A DNA stretch of 64,000 bases from Prosopocoilus inquinatus (Eukaryota > Arthropoda > Insecta > Coleoptera > Lucanidae), in NCBI GenBank assembly GCA_036172665.1, contig CM069869.1:2480001-2544000 (forward strand), given 5' to 3'. Of the stretch, positions 38,301 through 49,448 are shown piece by piece. Position 1 is the stretch's first letter. Each line of letters opens with the position of its first letter. The position numbers and the translations under genes were made by a program. Below the pieces are notes generated by a model. That model saw nothing but the letters and a program-made list of their open reading frames with translations, did not search any database and was not told the DNA's origin.

Positions 38301-41300
38301 ATAATTCTGTTCGGTTTAAGATTATAAACTTTTTATTTATTTTTAGACTTTTTTTATCGACGAAATGACTTTTAACTCTTTAGAAAAAAGGACAAATATA
38401 GAACGTTAGTTTTTTTTTTAGATGAAAACCAATTTTTTCATTCTATACACACATCGAAGTTCTTCAGATGACCGTATTAGTATTTTACAGTTGATTTTAC
38501 GAGGTTGTATGTAACTACAAGATACAGTTGTAGTTGATGGTATTCGGTTAACAATGTCGTGATGCTGAGGGCCTTTGATGTGCACCTTCGCATAACTATC
38601 GCGAAATAATTCCGCATAAATTCTTGCATTCCCGACCACCCTGGCGAAAATGCAAAACGGAAAAGAAATTTCCCTCCATTCCACGTCAAAGCCGAAACGT
38701 TATTTTCCGCTTGCTTGAGTGAAATGCACAAACGAATAAACTGCACCGGAAAATAATATTACGAACGATGAGAATCAACATAGGAATCAACATCTTTTCA
38801 AAAAAAAAAAAAAAAAACTTGCAGATAGGATACGAAAGAGAAAATACAGACTTTAGATCTAGATCTAGATCTACAGCTAAAAACTAAACTGATTGTTTAT
38901 TTTAGCAATAGCCCCCAACACACGCACATACTTTCCGACGCTTCTGGCACGTGACATACCTGGTGTGCAGATTTGGGGGGATGAGACAATTCGCCGTCAT
39001 TGACTCGCCGTTGCCGATTCACCGTCGCCAATTCGTCGTGGAAGCAATTCGCCGTCGACTCAACTTACCATCCGCCCAATTCGCCGTCACGTGTTACTGC
39101 TTTATTTAGCTTGACAAGTTTCAAAAAAACACTTTCAGACTAGTTTAGATATCCAAGTTATAACTACGAATTGGATTGTACTATTAGTTTTCTATTTCAA
39201 AGTAAAATAAATTCTTAATTACAGTAGGATCATCGTAAGAAACAAAATGATGAACAAATTGGTGCTGTTAACACATAATCATAATTATATCTACTTTTTA
39301 TTAATGGAACCCCCCATTTTTTTAAATTATTTTAAATAACAAGCTTTCATGAATCAATATCTCGAAAACAGTCGACTTTTGAATATAATTTTAAGCAGAA
39401 TCTGAAAATTGGAGGGACTTTACAAACACGCTGCGGAATAAGAAATAATACTTCCTGGAAGGAAGTTTTTTAATCTATGTATCATATTTAATTAATGACA
39501 AATTATTTTATATTCCTTTAAATATTTTTATATTTTGCTTTTATATTTTATTTACGTATAATTATCGTATATAATTATTTGGATATACCGAGTGGAACAT
39601 GATAATTGATGCGGTAACGTACTTATCTCTTATGCGATTTTAATAAATGATACCTCAAACAAAATTACTTAAAAAGCCAAAATTTGAATTGATTTAATAT
39701 ATTTCTCTGAGTTCCATTTTTGACAGAAGTCAGTCAACTTTTATTTTTTAAATTGCACTACTATTTCTTTTTTACTCATTTTTATAGAAATGTTTTTCCT
39801 GAATTTTGAAAATCTAAACAGTTATACCCATGCATGGAAAAATAACGAGAAGTTAAGGAAGTAATTTAGAAAATTTTTAAAATGAAACAATCACATTAAA
39901 CAAAGTTGCGCATTTTACTAAAATTAACTTCAAAAATTCTCACATTTTGTAATTAAAAAAAAAATTCAAATGGACAACCAGAATTACGTGGATATTATTG
40001 AAGCATACTTTGAATATGGAAACAAATCTGCAGTTGCCTTGCCCAGAAATCATTTTCCTAACAAATTACAACTAAATGCCGATCAATAAATAAATGAAAC
40101 TAAATAAAAAAATAAAATAATTTTTTTTTTTAATAAATTATAATGTAGATGTATTCAGAAGAAAAATTTGTAATAGAAAAAGCACAGCAAAATATGTGTA
40201 TAGTGTAATTAAAAAAAAAAAGTTAAGTTGGGTGCGATCTGTCAAAAAACAGACGTTAAAGAGAAATTGATTGCAGCTCAGGTTAAAATGTTTTTGAAGT
40301 GATTTTGTTTGAAGTATCATTTCTTAAAATCGGATAAGAAATAAGGAAGTTACAGCATCAAAGGCTTTTCATATTCGACCTGGTATACCTGCATTTAAAA
40401 CTTTAATCACTCACGGCGAATTTATCTACGGCGAATTATACCTACGGCGAATCGGCGAGGTGAATTGGCGATGGTAAATCGGCGACGGCGAATTGTCCTA
40501 GACCCCAGACTTGGCGCGTATGTTAAGGGAGACAAATAAAAAAATAAATAAATGAAACACGGTCGATATAAGCTATTGGGTTATCAACTTGACTAGAATA
40601 CACGTTCTTGAAGTTTTTTTTTTTTCAAATCAATTTGACTTGCTAATCAGTGGGCAACAGCGTACCCGGCTCGAGGCGGACTTGACGGGGTCTAGGACAA
40701 TTCGCCATCGCCGATTTGTCGTCGCCAATTCATCGTCGCCGATTCGTCGTAGGTACAATTCACCGCCGGAAAACTCGCCGTCGGTAAATTCGCCATCAGC
40801 GATTAAAGTTTTAAGTCCAGGTACATATCCAAATAATAATATACCGATAATTATATGTAAATAAAATAAAGAAGTTAACATAATTAATGGAAAATAAAAT
40901 AATTTGTTATTAATTAAATGTGATACATAGATAAAGAAACAGATAAAAAAATTTGGTCTTCCAGGAAGTATTTCTTATTCTTCAGGGTGTTCGTAAAATT
41001 CCTCCAATTCTTCTTTTTTATATTTTCAGATTCTGCTCAAAATCATATTGATTTCCATATCAATCAAAATCACTACACATCAAAAGTCGACTGCTTTCAA
41101 AATATTGATTCATGAAAGCTCGCCATTTAAAATTATAAATTGAAAAAGGGGTTCCATTAAAAAAAAAAATAGAATTATGATTATGTGTACGTACAGCACC
41201 AATTTGTTCGTAATTTTGTGTCTTACGGTGGTCGCACTGTATTTAGGAATTTATTTTAACTTGAAATAGAAAAACAATAGTAAAGTCCATTTTAATTTAC

Positions 41301-41908
41301 TTGAAACGTACTGAAATTATAGTTATTTTCTTCAATTCGTAGGTATAACTTGGATATTATCTGCAATGGTCAGAAAGTGTTTTAAAGCTTATCAGGCTAA
41401 ATAAAGCAGTAACATGGGACGGCGAATTGGGCGGACGGTAAATTGGATCGACGACAAATTGGTTCTACGACGAATTGGCGACGGTGAATCGGCGACGGCG
41501 ATTTGGCGACAGCGAATCGTCCCATCTAACCGGGCTAATCAATTTAAAGTATCTTTAACTCGATTAAAGTCTTTTTCTTTTTCGTATTATCGATTATCAT
41601 GGGCAAGAACTGTGCCTACCAAAAAGAAAAAGTTACCTTGTCCGTGCGTAGGTAATTGCGAGCTTTCATAGTTTTTCAATAAATTTTCCAGAACCAATGT
41701 GATGTTCTTGCTGACGACGTCGTTAATCGGAAACCTTTTAGTAATCGTTCTTGTTTCACCACCGGTCGTATTAGTTTTCTCCTCCTTTTCATATCTGGGC
41801 AGTCTTACGAAATCGACCACTATTGATTTGATCGAAACATTCGATTCGAGCTTCTTGCTGCTGATCGATAGGCTTACGCCAAGACTAGGTGAAAATATCC
41901 GCAGGATT
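32331..41908 (-). CDS. GABA-receptor alpha-like subunit (CG8916/GRD type), 5' end missing
   Basis: Eight minus-strand exons join in frame: 41908-41637, 38092-38025, 34811-34591, 34264-34182, 34123-33989, 33626-33160, 32771-32576 and 32509-32331 (stop TAA), about 539 residues. The signal-peptide exon was not found. Known role: Cys-loop ligand-gated ion channel subunit in neuronal membranes. Seen: the extracellular start (NITLVLENLLKNYESSQLPT), ILIRSMGPVSELDMEYSMDC, and WRPDTYFYNGKNSYVHTIT. The Cys-loop is C-PMKLKTFPMDRQS-C with 13 residues between the cysteines. TM1-TM3 lie in the 33626 exon (GYFLIQVYLPCILIVVLSWV, RVGLCITTVLTLSTISLDSR, WFLLMSFFYCIATLLEFAGV) and TM4 in the last exon (ARVLFPMSFGLLNFFYWLFY). 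Odd: the donor after 34591 is GCAAGC, and the best donor after 33160 is GCAAGT. The family's glycine at M2 position 4' is cysteine here. Assignment between CG8916 and GRD is not certain. Confidence 0.88.
34333..34549. repeat. Fold-back with ~75-bp GC-rich arms in GABA-receptor intron
   Basis: The left arm starts GGTTGAATTCTTGGCTTTCT and the right arm ends AAGCCAAGAATTCAACC. Both pass through TTGGAACCGCGTCTCTCGGA/TTTCTTGCCGA and end in TTCATTGCAGAA. The spacer is a GCTGCTGCTGGTGG-rich segment. The minus strand of the left arm reads ATGAAGAACGAAACGTCGGC, reminiscent of the end of a hammerhead core (GAAACGTC) but without a stem II. It fills most of the intron with the GC donor. Confidence 0.8.
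35130..37740 (+). repeat. T-rich quasi-tandem array, ~2.6 kb
   Basis: Recurrent phrases such as ATTTTCGTCTTATCTTCATC, CCGTTCGTCTTTTGTT, TTTAATATAATCAATTATAT and TTCGATTTCATTTGATTTG recur about every 200-280 bp (near 36400, 36670, 37010, 37240). The same phrases occur at 55.7-58.1 kb. All open frames are Phe/Leu-rich artefacts. It lies in the intron between the 38025 and 34811 exons of the GABA receptor. Confidence 0.65.
38231..38338. repeat. Palindromic remnant of the hammerhead repeat family
   Basis: AAGTAAAAAGTTTATAATCT (38231) is inverted at the right end as GATTATAAACTTTTTATTT. Inside are CTATCaaacGATAG-T-GAAAC and GTTGAGTGCTTTTCC, the 3' half of the hammerhead-like core and its usual downstream tail. 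The CTGACGA half is absent, so no ribozyme could form. Confidence 0.65.
38339..38979. other. GABA-receptor intron, unassigned
   Basis: A somewhat GC-richer block at 38510-38720 yields two overlapping minus frames of 88-89 codons without recognisable domains. A poly-A run is at 38800-38817, and an AGATCT/TAGATC repeat (TCTAGATCTAGATCTAC) is at about 38857. No gene is claimed. Confidence 0.35.
38980..40506. mobile_element. Foldback-like element with CGCCGTCG subrepeat termini (copy A)
   Basis: The left end GATGAGACAATTCGCCGTC starts an array of CGCCGT / GCCGATTC / TCGCCAATTCG subrepeats (38987-39100). The right end (40415-40506) is the inverted array, ending GGCGACGGCGAATTGTCCTA then gacccc. 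The interior is A/T-rich without a transposase. Positions 39100-39475 are an inverted match to 40955-41400 in the neighbouring copy. Termini built of short tandem subrepeats resemble Drosophila FB elements; that comparison is an inference. Confidence 0.65.
40687..41526. mobile_element. Foldback-like element, inverted copy B
   Basis: The left end GGGGTCTAGGACAATTCGCC is inverted relative to copy A's right end. The right end, GACAGCGAATCGTCCCATC, is inverted relative to copy A's left end. Subrepeat arrays occupy 40700-40800 and 41415-41520. Interior phrases (CAGGAAGTATTTCTTATTC, AAAAGTCGACTGCTTTC, TAATTATGATTATGTGTA in sense or near-sense) are inverted relative to 39100-39475. The two copies could alternatively be the halves of one 2.5-kb element with very long inverted repeats. 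Confidence 0.65.
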
Positions 41909-42087
41909 CTGAAAATACAATATGACAAAGAAAGAGTACAAAGTAGTTGCGAGTAATTCACTGGACATTAAATGTTCCGCCCGTTTTTCAGTTCGTTCAT
42001 TTTGTGGAGAAAATTTTGAAAACCAATTCTCCTATCCGGGAGGCAATTTCAGATTGTAAGGAGTCAATCAGTCGATGTTCGTGAATA

Positions 42088-43379
42088 CGTGGGCTGCTGG
42101 AAAAGTTTCTGGAAACGGTATGAAAAAACGCATATGAAATTTGGTAAACGGTATCATTGTTTCTCGAAGTATTCGCCTTTGACGTCAATACACCTTTGCA
42201 TACGCTCGAACCAATTTCTAAAGCACGTTTTCCACTCTAAAGATGGTACCTCAGAAACCAGCGTCCGGAATGTTTCAACTGCTGCTTCAGCCGACGAAAA
42301 TCGCTCACCACGCAGTTTATTTTCGATATTTGGGAACAAGAAGAAATCATTAGGTGATAAATCAGGTAAATATGGACAACGAGTCATTAATTCAACTTTT
42401 TTGTTGAACAAAAAATCAACTGTTTGACGGGCTGAGTGGGAGCTGGCGTTGTCATGATGGAGAATAATTCGTCGATTTCGATTGTTTCTTCTTATTTGAT
42501 CGATGACTTCCGGCAAACACATTGTAGTATACCAATCAGCATTCACGGTTTTTCGATCCTCTAAAGCCACGGTTGCTACATGTCCAGTTAAACCAAAGAA
42601 ACAAGCGATCATTGGCTTCGCACTACTGCTTGAACGGACAACTTTTGTTGGTTTTGGTTCATTTTGAAATACCCAAACGGTAGATTGTTGTTTACGTTCG
42701 GGCTCGTACGAATAGATCCACGTTTCGTCACCAGTAACGATGTTATAAACTAAATTTGAACGACCTCCATTAAATTTCTTGAGCATTTCTTCGCACCATT
42801 TGACACGACCGTGCTTTTGTGCTTCTGTTAAATTGTGTGGGATCCAACGACTGCAAAGCTTTCGTACGTTCAAATGATCATGCAAAATCTGGTGTATTGC
42901 TCTCATGTCAATGCATAAGGATGCTTGAGTCTCACGGTGTGCCACATGTCGATCTCGCTCAAGCATTTCACGCACAGCATCGACATTAGTGGCAACAACA
43001 GATGTTGATGGACGACCTACACAAAATTCGTCACTGAGAGAGGTACGTCCACGCTGGAATTCGGCAAACCAATTATAAATACTGCTCTTTGCTGGTGCTT
43101 CATCTCCAAAAGCCAAATGAAGCCGATCGAGGCATTGTTTCGGCGTTAGACCGCATTTGAAATCGTAAAAAATCATGGCACGAACATTTTCACGCGAGAT
43201 TTCCATGTTTACACAAAATTACTTTTTCTCATATGCTGTACAAACAAAACTAGTTCACTTGGATAGGAACTGTCAATAGAATTATAGGCGAAAAACGTCA
43301 AATTTTTCAAATATAACTGTTGATAAACGCTAACAATTCTAGACCTACAAGATTCCAGAAAATTTTCCAGCAGCCCACG
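42088..43379 (-). mobile_element. Mariner transposon, apparently full length
   Basis: The 1292-bp element lies between TA dinucleotides (42086-42087 and 43380-43381). Termini CGTGGGCTGCTGGAAAAGTT (left) and, inverted, CGTGGGCTGCTGGAAAATTT (right) continue for about 28 bp with one early mismatch. It carries one uninterrupted transposase frame. It lies 180 bp upstream, in gene orientation, of the first recognisable GABA-receptor exon. Confidence 0.95.
42154..43206 (-). CDS. Mariner transposase (DD34D)
   Basis: 350 residues, the usual mariner length, with ATG at 43206 and TAA just inside the left terminus. Seen: an N-terminal double helix-turn-helix region (about 1-110, ending in the HLNVRKLCSRW region), the linker motif WIPHNL (121-126), and the catalytic aspartates in VTGDETW (D160), HHDNASSH (D252) and PDLSPNDFFLF (D287). 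The 34 residues between the last two define DD34D. Known: it catalyses cut-and-paste transposition into TA sites. YLPDLSPND replaces the commoner YSPDLAP-type wording. No stop codon or frameshift is present, so it is a recent copy that may encode active protein; this is untested. Confidence 0.95.
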   Translation of the reverse strand: MEISRENVRAMIFYDFKCGLTPKQCLDRLHLAFGDEAPAKSSIYNWFAEFQRGRTSLSDEFCVGRPSTSVVATNVDAVREMLERDRHVAHRETQASLCIDMRAIHQILHDHLNVRKLCSRWIPHNLTEAQKHGRVKWCEEMLKKFNGGRSNLVYNIVTGDETWIYSYEPERKQQSTVWVFQNEPKPTKVVRSSSSAKPMIACFFGLTGHVATVALEDRKTVNADWYTTMCLPEVIDQIRRNNRNRRIILHHDNASSHSARQTVDFLFNKKVELMTRCPYLPDLSPNDFFLFPNIENKLRGERFSSAEAAVETFRTLVSEVPSLEWKTCFRNWFERMQRCIDVKGEYFEKQ

Positions 43380-43381
43380 TA

Positions 43382-44488
43382 CTAATCGGATGCTTTTAGG
43401 ATATTGTGATGTTTTATATTATCATTAAAGAGCGGCAAATGATATTTGCTTATTTTGCTTTGTTGTTTTTGTTTTTATTTGTTTTCCAAAGGTCATCGTG
43501 TCTGACTAAAAGTAAAACGTCTTGCTTATCGAGTTTAGGGTTTGACATTACTTTGATTTCAGAAGGTGAATGGGGTTGTGTAATTAAATTACCCTAATCA
43601 ATCATTTTCTCAAACGCGACCTTGTGAATACCTCTTGAGCAACGTTAATTACTGCAGTATAGGTGATATGAATTTATCTTGCAAGAAATTACTGATTTTT
43701 TCGTTCAAAGACGCAATCAATTCGGTTTGATCTAACAAAGTGAATTAATAGGTAATGACCGAGTTAAAACCGAGGTGGTTATTGATTTATTTAAGAGTAA
43801 TTTGTTTCGCGCGGTGCCCTTCATTTTGCACAAAGCAAACGCCACCTCAGCAGAAATTCGTCACTTCATTCATTGCTCACTTGGAAAATTGGCAAACAGA
43901 ATATTAACTGCTTCTGGGCTCTGATCGATCCTTTCCACTTGCTGCTCCTTTTAAATCTAGCATTCCTCTTCTTTTTTAAATACATTTTTTTTTAATTTAA
44001 TCAATAAGCAAAGTTCGTGATATTCCGGACGGGCATTTCAATAGGGGCAGCTACCAGCAATATATAGGGTTTTAGGTAATTGGCTGGACACCTTTACACA
44101 CCATGTTGGGGACACTATGTAGAGTAAAAAATGATTGATTATCCGGAGAGCTACAACTTTCGTTTTCGAGAAAAAAATTGAAACAAAAATCGAAAAAAAA
44201 AATGTTTGGGAACTGCTGATTAACGTCTTCAATGCTGCAAATATCGTCCGCCCGGGCAGAAACCATAAATTCCGCTGACTGTTTGTTTATTGTTTTGCTT
44301 ACATCTTTCAACGCAAATGATGAAATTTTTCTCACTTGCAATTGTGTCTAATAAAGTTTTATTATTTTACGAGTGATGAAACATCAAAGGACGTTGAAAT
44401 AAATATTTACAAGTTATTTTATTTACAAACATGTTAAGGGTTCACAAAAAAAAAACGGAGAAATCATGGCACTTACGTGCTTTAAGTC
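43382..44488. other. Gene-free DNA between mariner and inverted repeat pair
   Basis: No supported gene. Minus frames at 44038-44341 have no recognisable domain. Whether the missing 5' exon of the GABA receptor lies here cannot be decided. Confidence 0.35.
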
Positions 44489-45240
44489 TTTATTGGTTTA
44501 AGCCGACGCAGAAATTCAGGTTCAATATTATCCTTATAAAAACATGTGTTTTGTGTTGGAATGTAAACAATTAATAAAATAGTTCGATTGAGAACTAGCG
44601 AGGTTATTCAATCACTTATTTTGAACATATAGATTATTGTGTGTACAGGCAATCTAATTTATTTAAATTTTCCATCGTATCATACTCCAATTCTTGCGTT
44701 CCGTTTTTACAATAGGAACAGTTTCTGCCCTTGCAATACTTACTCTGCAGCTATTAGTGCGATAATTAAAAAATAATTTCACGCATTTTCAACGCAGTTA
44801 CAAAACTAGCGTACGAAGATGTTTAATTACTTCAGCAAAAATATAACGAAGGTTGGGTACTCGTTTTAACATAATTGTTATTGTCTATTACAAAGAGGTA
44901 CGTAAACAAACGTTCTTACTTATTGCATGTTGAAAATACAAATAAACATGTCGATGTCAGCTAGTCGGATTTATATTCGTATACAATGGGACCTTGACCG
45001 AGTTCTTCTAAACGTAAATAAAAAGTTTTATTGCGGTTTATTGCTTTTTTCGGAATAAATTGCTGAAACAAGTCATAAACCAAGCAAAACAAAGGGACTG
45101 TGTTCGCTTGTGATAGGTCAGTTTTTCAATCTTGGGCAAAAATTTCAGATTTGGAGAATTAATCTCTTATGTAACAAGGAACTTATAGTTTCATTTAAAG
45201 ACAGAGGTTTAGACACACCCGTATATCGTCGGTCGCCGTC
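44489..45240 (+). repeat. Left arm of a ~750-bp inverted repeat pair
   Basis: Runs from TCTTTATTGGTTTAAGCCGA to AAAGACAGAGGTTTAGACAC then accc. It is reverse-complementary, with scattered changes and small indels, to 47293-48026. Shared landmarks include AACACATGTTTTTATAAGGA (inverted in the right arm), CGTACGAAGATGTTTAATTA, GTACGTAAACAAACGTTCTT and AAAGTTTTATTGCGGTTTAT. Confidence 0.85.
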
Positions 45241-47292
45241 ATTATTGGGACATCCGGTATGTGCCATTAATACTAATGTGCAATTTAGCGCAAAATTTAT
45301 GAAATGCATAAATCTATTTACGTTCATCAAATCTGTTTTGTCGATTTTATTTTTACGTTTTTATAGTTGCGGAAAAAACGTTTGCTCGGCAATAAATCTC
45401 GTGTATTTCCTTTGATTAGAGACCCAGTCTCTCTTTTTGTTGAACGCCGTACTCCGGCATTCGTAAAAGTCGGAAACGTGTACGCATTTTGTTCGATTTA
45501 ACGCATCCACTCAACCGTGATAATAATAAGTATAATAAAATTATTTTTTTACTTTTGAAGAACCTTAAGTTATCAATTTCCGAATCCATTTATTTTCAGG
45601 ACGAAGAAGAACGTCGCGGTTCTTAAATTACCAATTATTCGAGTAAGATCTAGTTTCTCAGCGTTCCTCGGGAAAATGGAGGAGCAGTTTTGCAGATCGG
45701 CGATTCGCAATTAAAAATACAAATAAATCAAGTTGTACTTCTTGTTGGATGCATCTGCGGTACGTAAAATAATAATGGTTTATTTAGTTAATACCCTCAT
45801 TATAAACAACGCAGATCGCTTTACAAAATATTAAGAATAATCTTAAAGCTGGAAAATCCTAACTCGTTATAGCGGATGTTCAAAGAAGGATGGCGATATA
45901 GAAAATCGTAACGCCTGCAGCTCCGGTCAAAATCCGCGTCAACATAACCAATAAAAATTTGCGTTGTGCGTTGTATTTGACACACACAAGTTTGCTCGTT
46001 GTTACTGTGTGAAAACTGCTTTTCAAAAAATGACCTGTATATTAAGTGTGACGCGGATTTATTCTCAATCTCTTTATATTATTTCCCACGTAGTCGTTAA
46101 ATTCTTAAAACTCCAAATGATTTCGCGCTGTGTGTTTCATCGTAGAGGCTTTTATGCATTCGTTTTAAAATACTCCGGCCATAAAATAGTGCAAAATTTA
46201 TGGGGTTTATGATTGCCTAGCAACGCAACGATTAATTTTAATAATGTCGGTGTGCATTAAAAGGTGTTATTAACATTAACGACCTCCTTTTAATACGCTA
46301 TTAAAAAAGTTAAAAAAAGAATTAAATATCTCAAAATCCTCAAAACAAAAAGAAATTTCGCCGCAAAATTAATATTGTATGCAGTACTTATTAAAACATA
46401 AAGCAACACATTGAAATTGAAATTAACTGGATCGCCAGATTAAATACGAATGCATTTTAATTTGAAGCATGTTGCATTTCGATTTCGTATTTAATAATTG
46501 GATTACTTAATTAACTATCAATGGCTGCAATCAACGCGGCCTTTCCAATAATAAATTCCAACCAGAATCGTGTTTCAAGCTGCGCAATGAAAACTCACGA
46601 CCTTTGAAAGCGTTTTCTACCGAAGAAAAATGCGACGCTCTCCTGTAACACGGACGTCAGCAAGAACAAAAAGCGGAAAAGACGCCGGCAGGATGTAAGT
46701 TCCGGCGGAAAGCGTGCTTAATCGTTACTGAAATCCAAGAATGTGCTCTTATTTATTTACAAGCCGGCGTAAATTGATATTTACGTCTTGGGATACTATA
46801 AAGTTGCGGACTGAAGAACGCTGTTACCCGTTCTCTTCGGTGAATTGCGTTAGCATGGAGGTTTTAGAATCAACCCGTTCCATAAGTTAATTCAGGTTTC
46901 AGACTTTTAAGATTGTTTATTATCGTCCGTCTGCTCTCAGGAAAGGGTACGTGAGTACGTAAGGATTAATAAAGTTTGTGCAGTAAAAGTTCAAGACACA
47001 GAATTGTGACTTCGACGGAGATTTTTCGATTTTATTACACTGCACTAAAAGTAATCACCAAAGCTCCATTCCAGATGGACCTGCAGTACATGAATTTTGT
47101 GTTAAATTTTAATTTTGTTTAAACAGTACAAATATTGTATTGGCTGCCACGTTGACATTCGAATGTCAATTCTGTTGAGGTATTGACAACAATACTCATT
47201 CGCGCTGACTGTCCGATAAAAATAGTTAATTTACTGATATAACATGTAACTATTAATATTACAATTTATGGCTGACAAATAAATTCGAAGGG
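45241..47292. other. ~2-kb spacer between the inverted arms
   Basis: No transposase or other domain-bearing frame was found. GACATCCGGTATGTGCC just inside the left arm resembles the ACACCCGGTATATAACGG ending near 63127. The spacer contains the perfect palindrome at 47152-47169. Confidence 0.4.
47152..47169. repeat. 18-bp perfect palindrome
   Basis: TTGACATTCGAATGTCAA is fully self-complementary. A role as a binding site for a dimeric factor is possible but not supported by anything else nearby. Confidence 0.6.
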
Positions 47293-48026
47293 TGTGTCAA
47301 AACCTCTGTCTTTAAATGAAACTGTAAGTTCCTCGTTACATAAGATATTAATTCTCCAAATCTGAAACTTTTTGATCAAAACTGAAAAACTGACCGATCA
47401 CAAACGAAAGCAGTCCCTTTGTTTTGAAACCTCTGCTTGGTTTACGACTTGTTTCAGTAATTTATTTCCATAAAAACAATAAACCGCAATAAAACTTTTT
47501 ATTTACGTTTAGAAGGACTCGGTCAACGTCTTATTGTATATGAATATGAATGCGACTTGCGGACATGGGCATGTTTATTTGTACTTTCAACATGCGATAA
47601 GTAAGAACGTTTGTTTACGTACCTCTTTGTAATAGACAATAACAATTATGTTAAAAACGAGTACCTAATCTTCGTTACATTTTTGCTGAAGTAATTAAAC
47701 ATCTTCGTACGCTAGTTTTGTAACTGCGTTGAAAATGCGTGAAATTATTTTTTAATTAGCGCACTAATAGCTGCAGAGTAAGTATTGCAAGAGCAGAAAT
47801 TCTTCCTACTGTAAAAACGGAAAGTAAGAATTGGAGTACGATACGATGAAAAATTTAAATAAATTAGATTGCCTGTACACACAATAATCTATGTGTTCAA
47901 AATAAATGATTGAATAACCTCGCTAGTTCTCAATCGAACTATTTTATTAATTGTTTACATTCCAACACAAAACACATGTTTTTATAAGGATAATATTGAA
48001 CCTGAATTTCTGCGTCGGCTTAAACC
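47293..48026 (-). repeat. Right arm of the ~750-bp inverted repeat pair
   Basis: Starts GGGTGTGTCAAAACCTCTGT and ends GTCGGCTTAAACCAATAAAG then a. It is the inverted counterpart of 44489-45240. Divergence is modest, so the pair is either the long terminal repeats of one 3.5-kb element or two opposed insertions. Confidence 0.85.
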
Positions 48027-49423
48027 AATAAAGACATAAAAAACTCTCGCCTAGTGCCGACGTTTATTTCGTCGTTTATTCGAAGTTTTTATAAAGAAAC
48101 AGATTTATTTTTGCTCTACAAATACAATAAACTTTATAATCAACATTGTAAGTTGATTATTCGAAATTTACAAATTAGTATGATGTAAGAATTTCCACTT
48201 TTTCGATCGCCTTTAGATTGAATTTTTTAAATTTAACTTTTAAACTACGGATTAGCGCAAAACTAATCATCAGTTAATGCAACATGCACAGAATATTTTA
48301 AGGTATTAAGAACTTACCTAGTTATAAAATTTATCTGCTTTTAAAATTAATAAAAACACGGTACTTGACCTGCATTAAGTACAACATCTGTGCATTAGGC
48401 CATGGTCTGCGTTTTTATGACTTTTTATAGCCTCGAACGTCGGAGAATAGTTGAAAACCAAGCTCCGCCGGAACATTTAATCTGCATTCAGCGACCCTCA
48501 AACAATTTCTATGAAAAAGTAAAATAATTTTTATCTGCGTGATTATTGCTATCTGATCAATAGTTGTATAACAGATTTTGCTTCTTTTCATGATCACTGT
48601 TTGTGGTTTCAATTAAAGACATAAGTTTGGAGTCACGCTGTATTTTACGTAACATATTGTGATGATTCATCGACATTTATCGGAAGTTACATGGATCAGA
48701 GCCTGGCGCGATTTAATCTCCTCGAAGATTCAGCGGAAGTCTATCTACTTTTGTGACAGAATTTTCTGGGCAACTTCGATAGACAGATGGGCGTCGGCGT
48801 CGCGTCGGACGGCATAGAGCTTTCGCGAGACTGAACAATCTCTGCAAGCATATTTAAACAATCGACCGTGAAAATAGGAAACAACAAATTTAATCACTGA
48901 TTGCTCGGACTTATGTTTAAATAAAATAGTGTAACGCTTTGAATAAATTAGTTTGTTAGTTGGATAGAGTTTTTTTTTTTATTTTAAAATAAATTTAACG
49001 AACCCTAAATTCGTAACAATATAAAGCGGTAGATTATAGATTTCGAAGGGCTATGAAGCAAACAAACATAATTTCGTTCTTAACTGATTTTGTAAGTTGC
49101 CGTCATGTTATGAAATATGTTTGTAGGACAAGAAAAGGATCTAAAGATGGCTTGAAGTGAATGGTCAATACTTTCAATGTTTGTTGTAAATTGATAGTAT
49201 TAGTAAATTAATCGTTTTTTTTGCATTTTGTAAATGGTTTGTGTTTATTTATAAAGATTTGATTGTTAATCGTTGATTAAAATAAGCAATACAAATCTAA
49301 GATTTATTTTGCTAAAGTATTTGAAATATACAGGATATCCTTCCTTTCCTATATGCTGGCAGTATTATCAATCAATCAATCAATTAGCCTTTAATTGTAG
49401 TAAAGATTACAAAAAACGTCAAA
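48027..49423. other. Gene-free DNA
   Basis: No supported coding region. An ATCA tetranucleotide run (ATCAATCAATCAATCAATTA) is at 49368-49387. Confidence 0.4.
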
Positions 49424-49448
49424 TCATCTGATCACATATACATATATA

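Noticed and set aside
38418..38746. Two overlapping minus frames of 88-89 codons
   Set aside because: Somewhat GC-rich, but no recognisable domain, no splice logic and located inside a receptor intron.
41908..41961. Upstream extension MNYSQLLCTLSLSYCIFRILR as a GABA-receptor signal peptide
   Set aside because: A good TTTTCAG acceptor at 41909-41915 precedes the conserved part, so the hydrophobic run is intron. The true signal exon is not identified.
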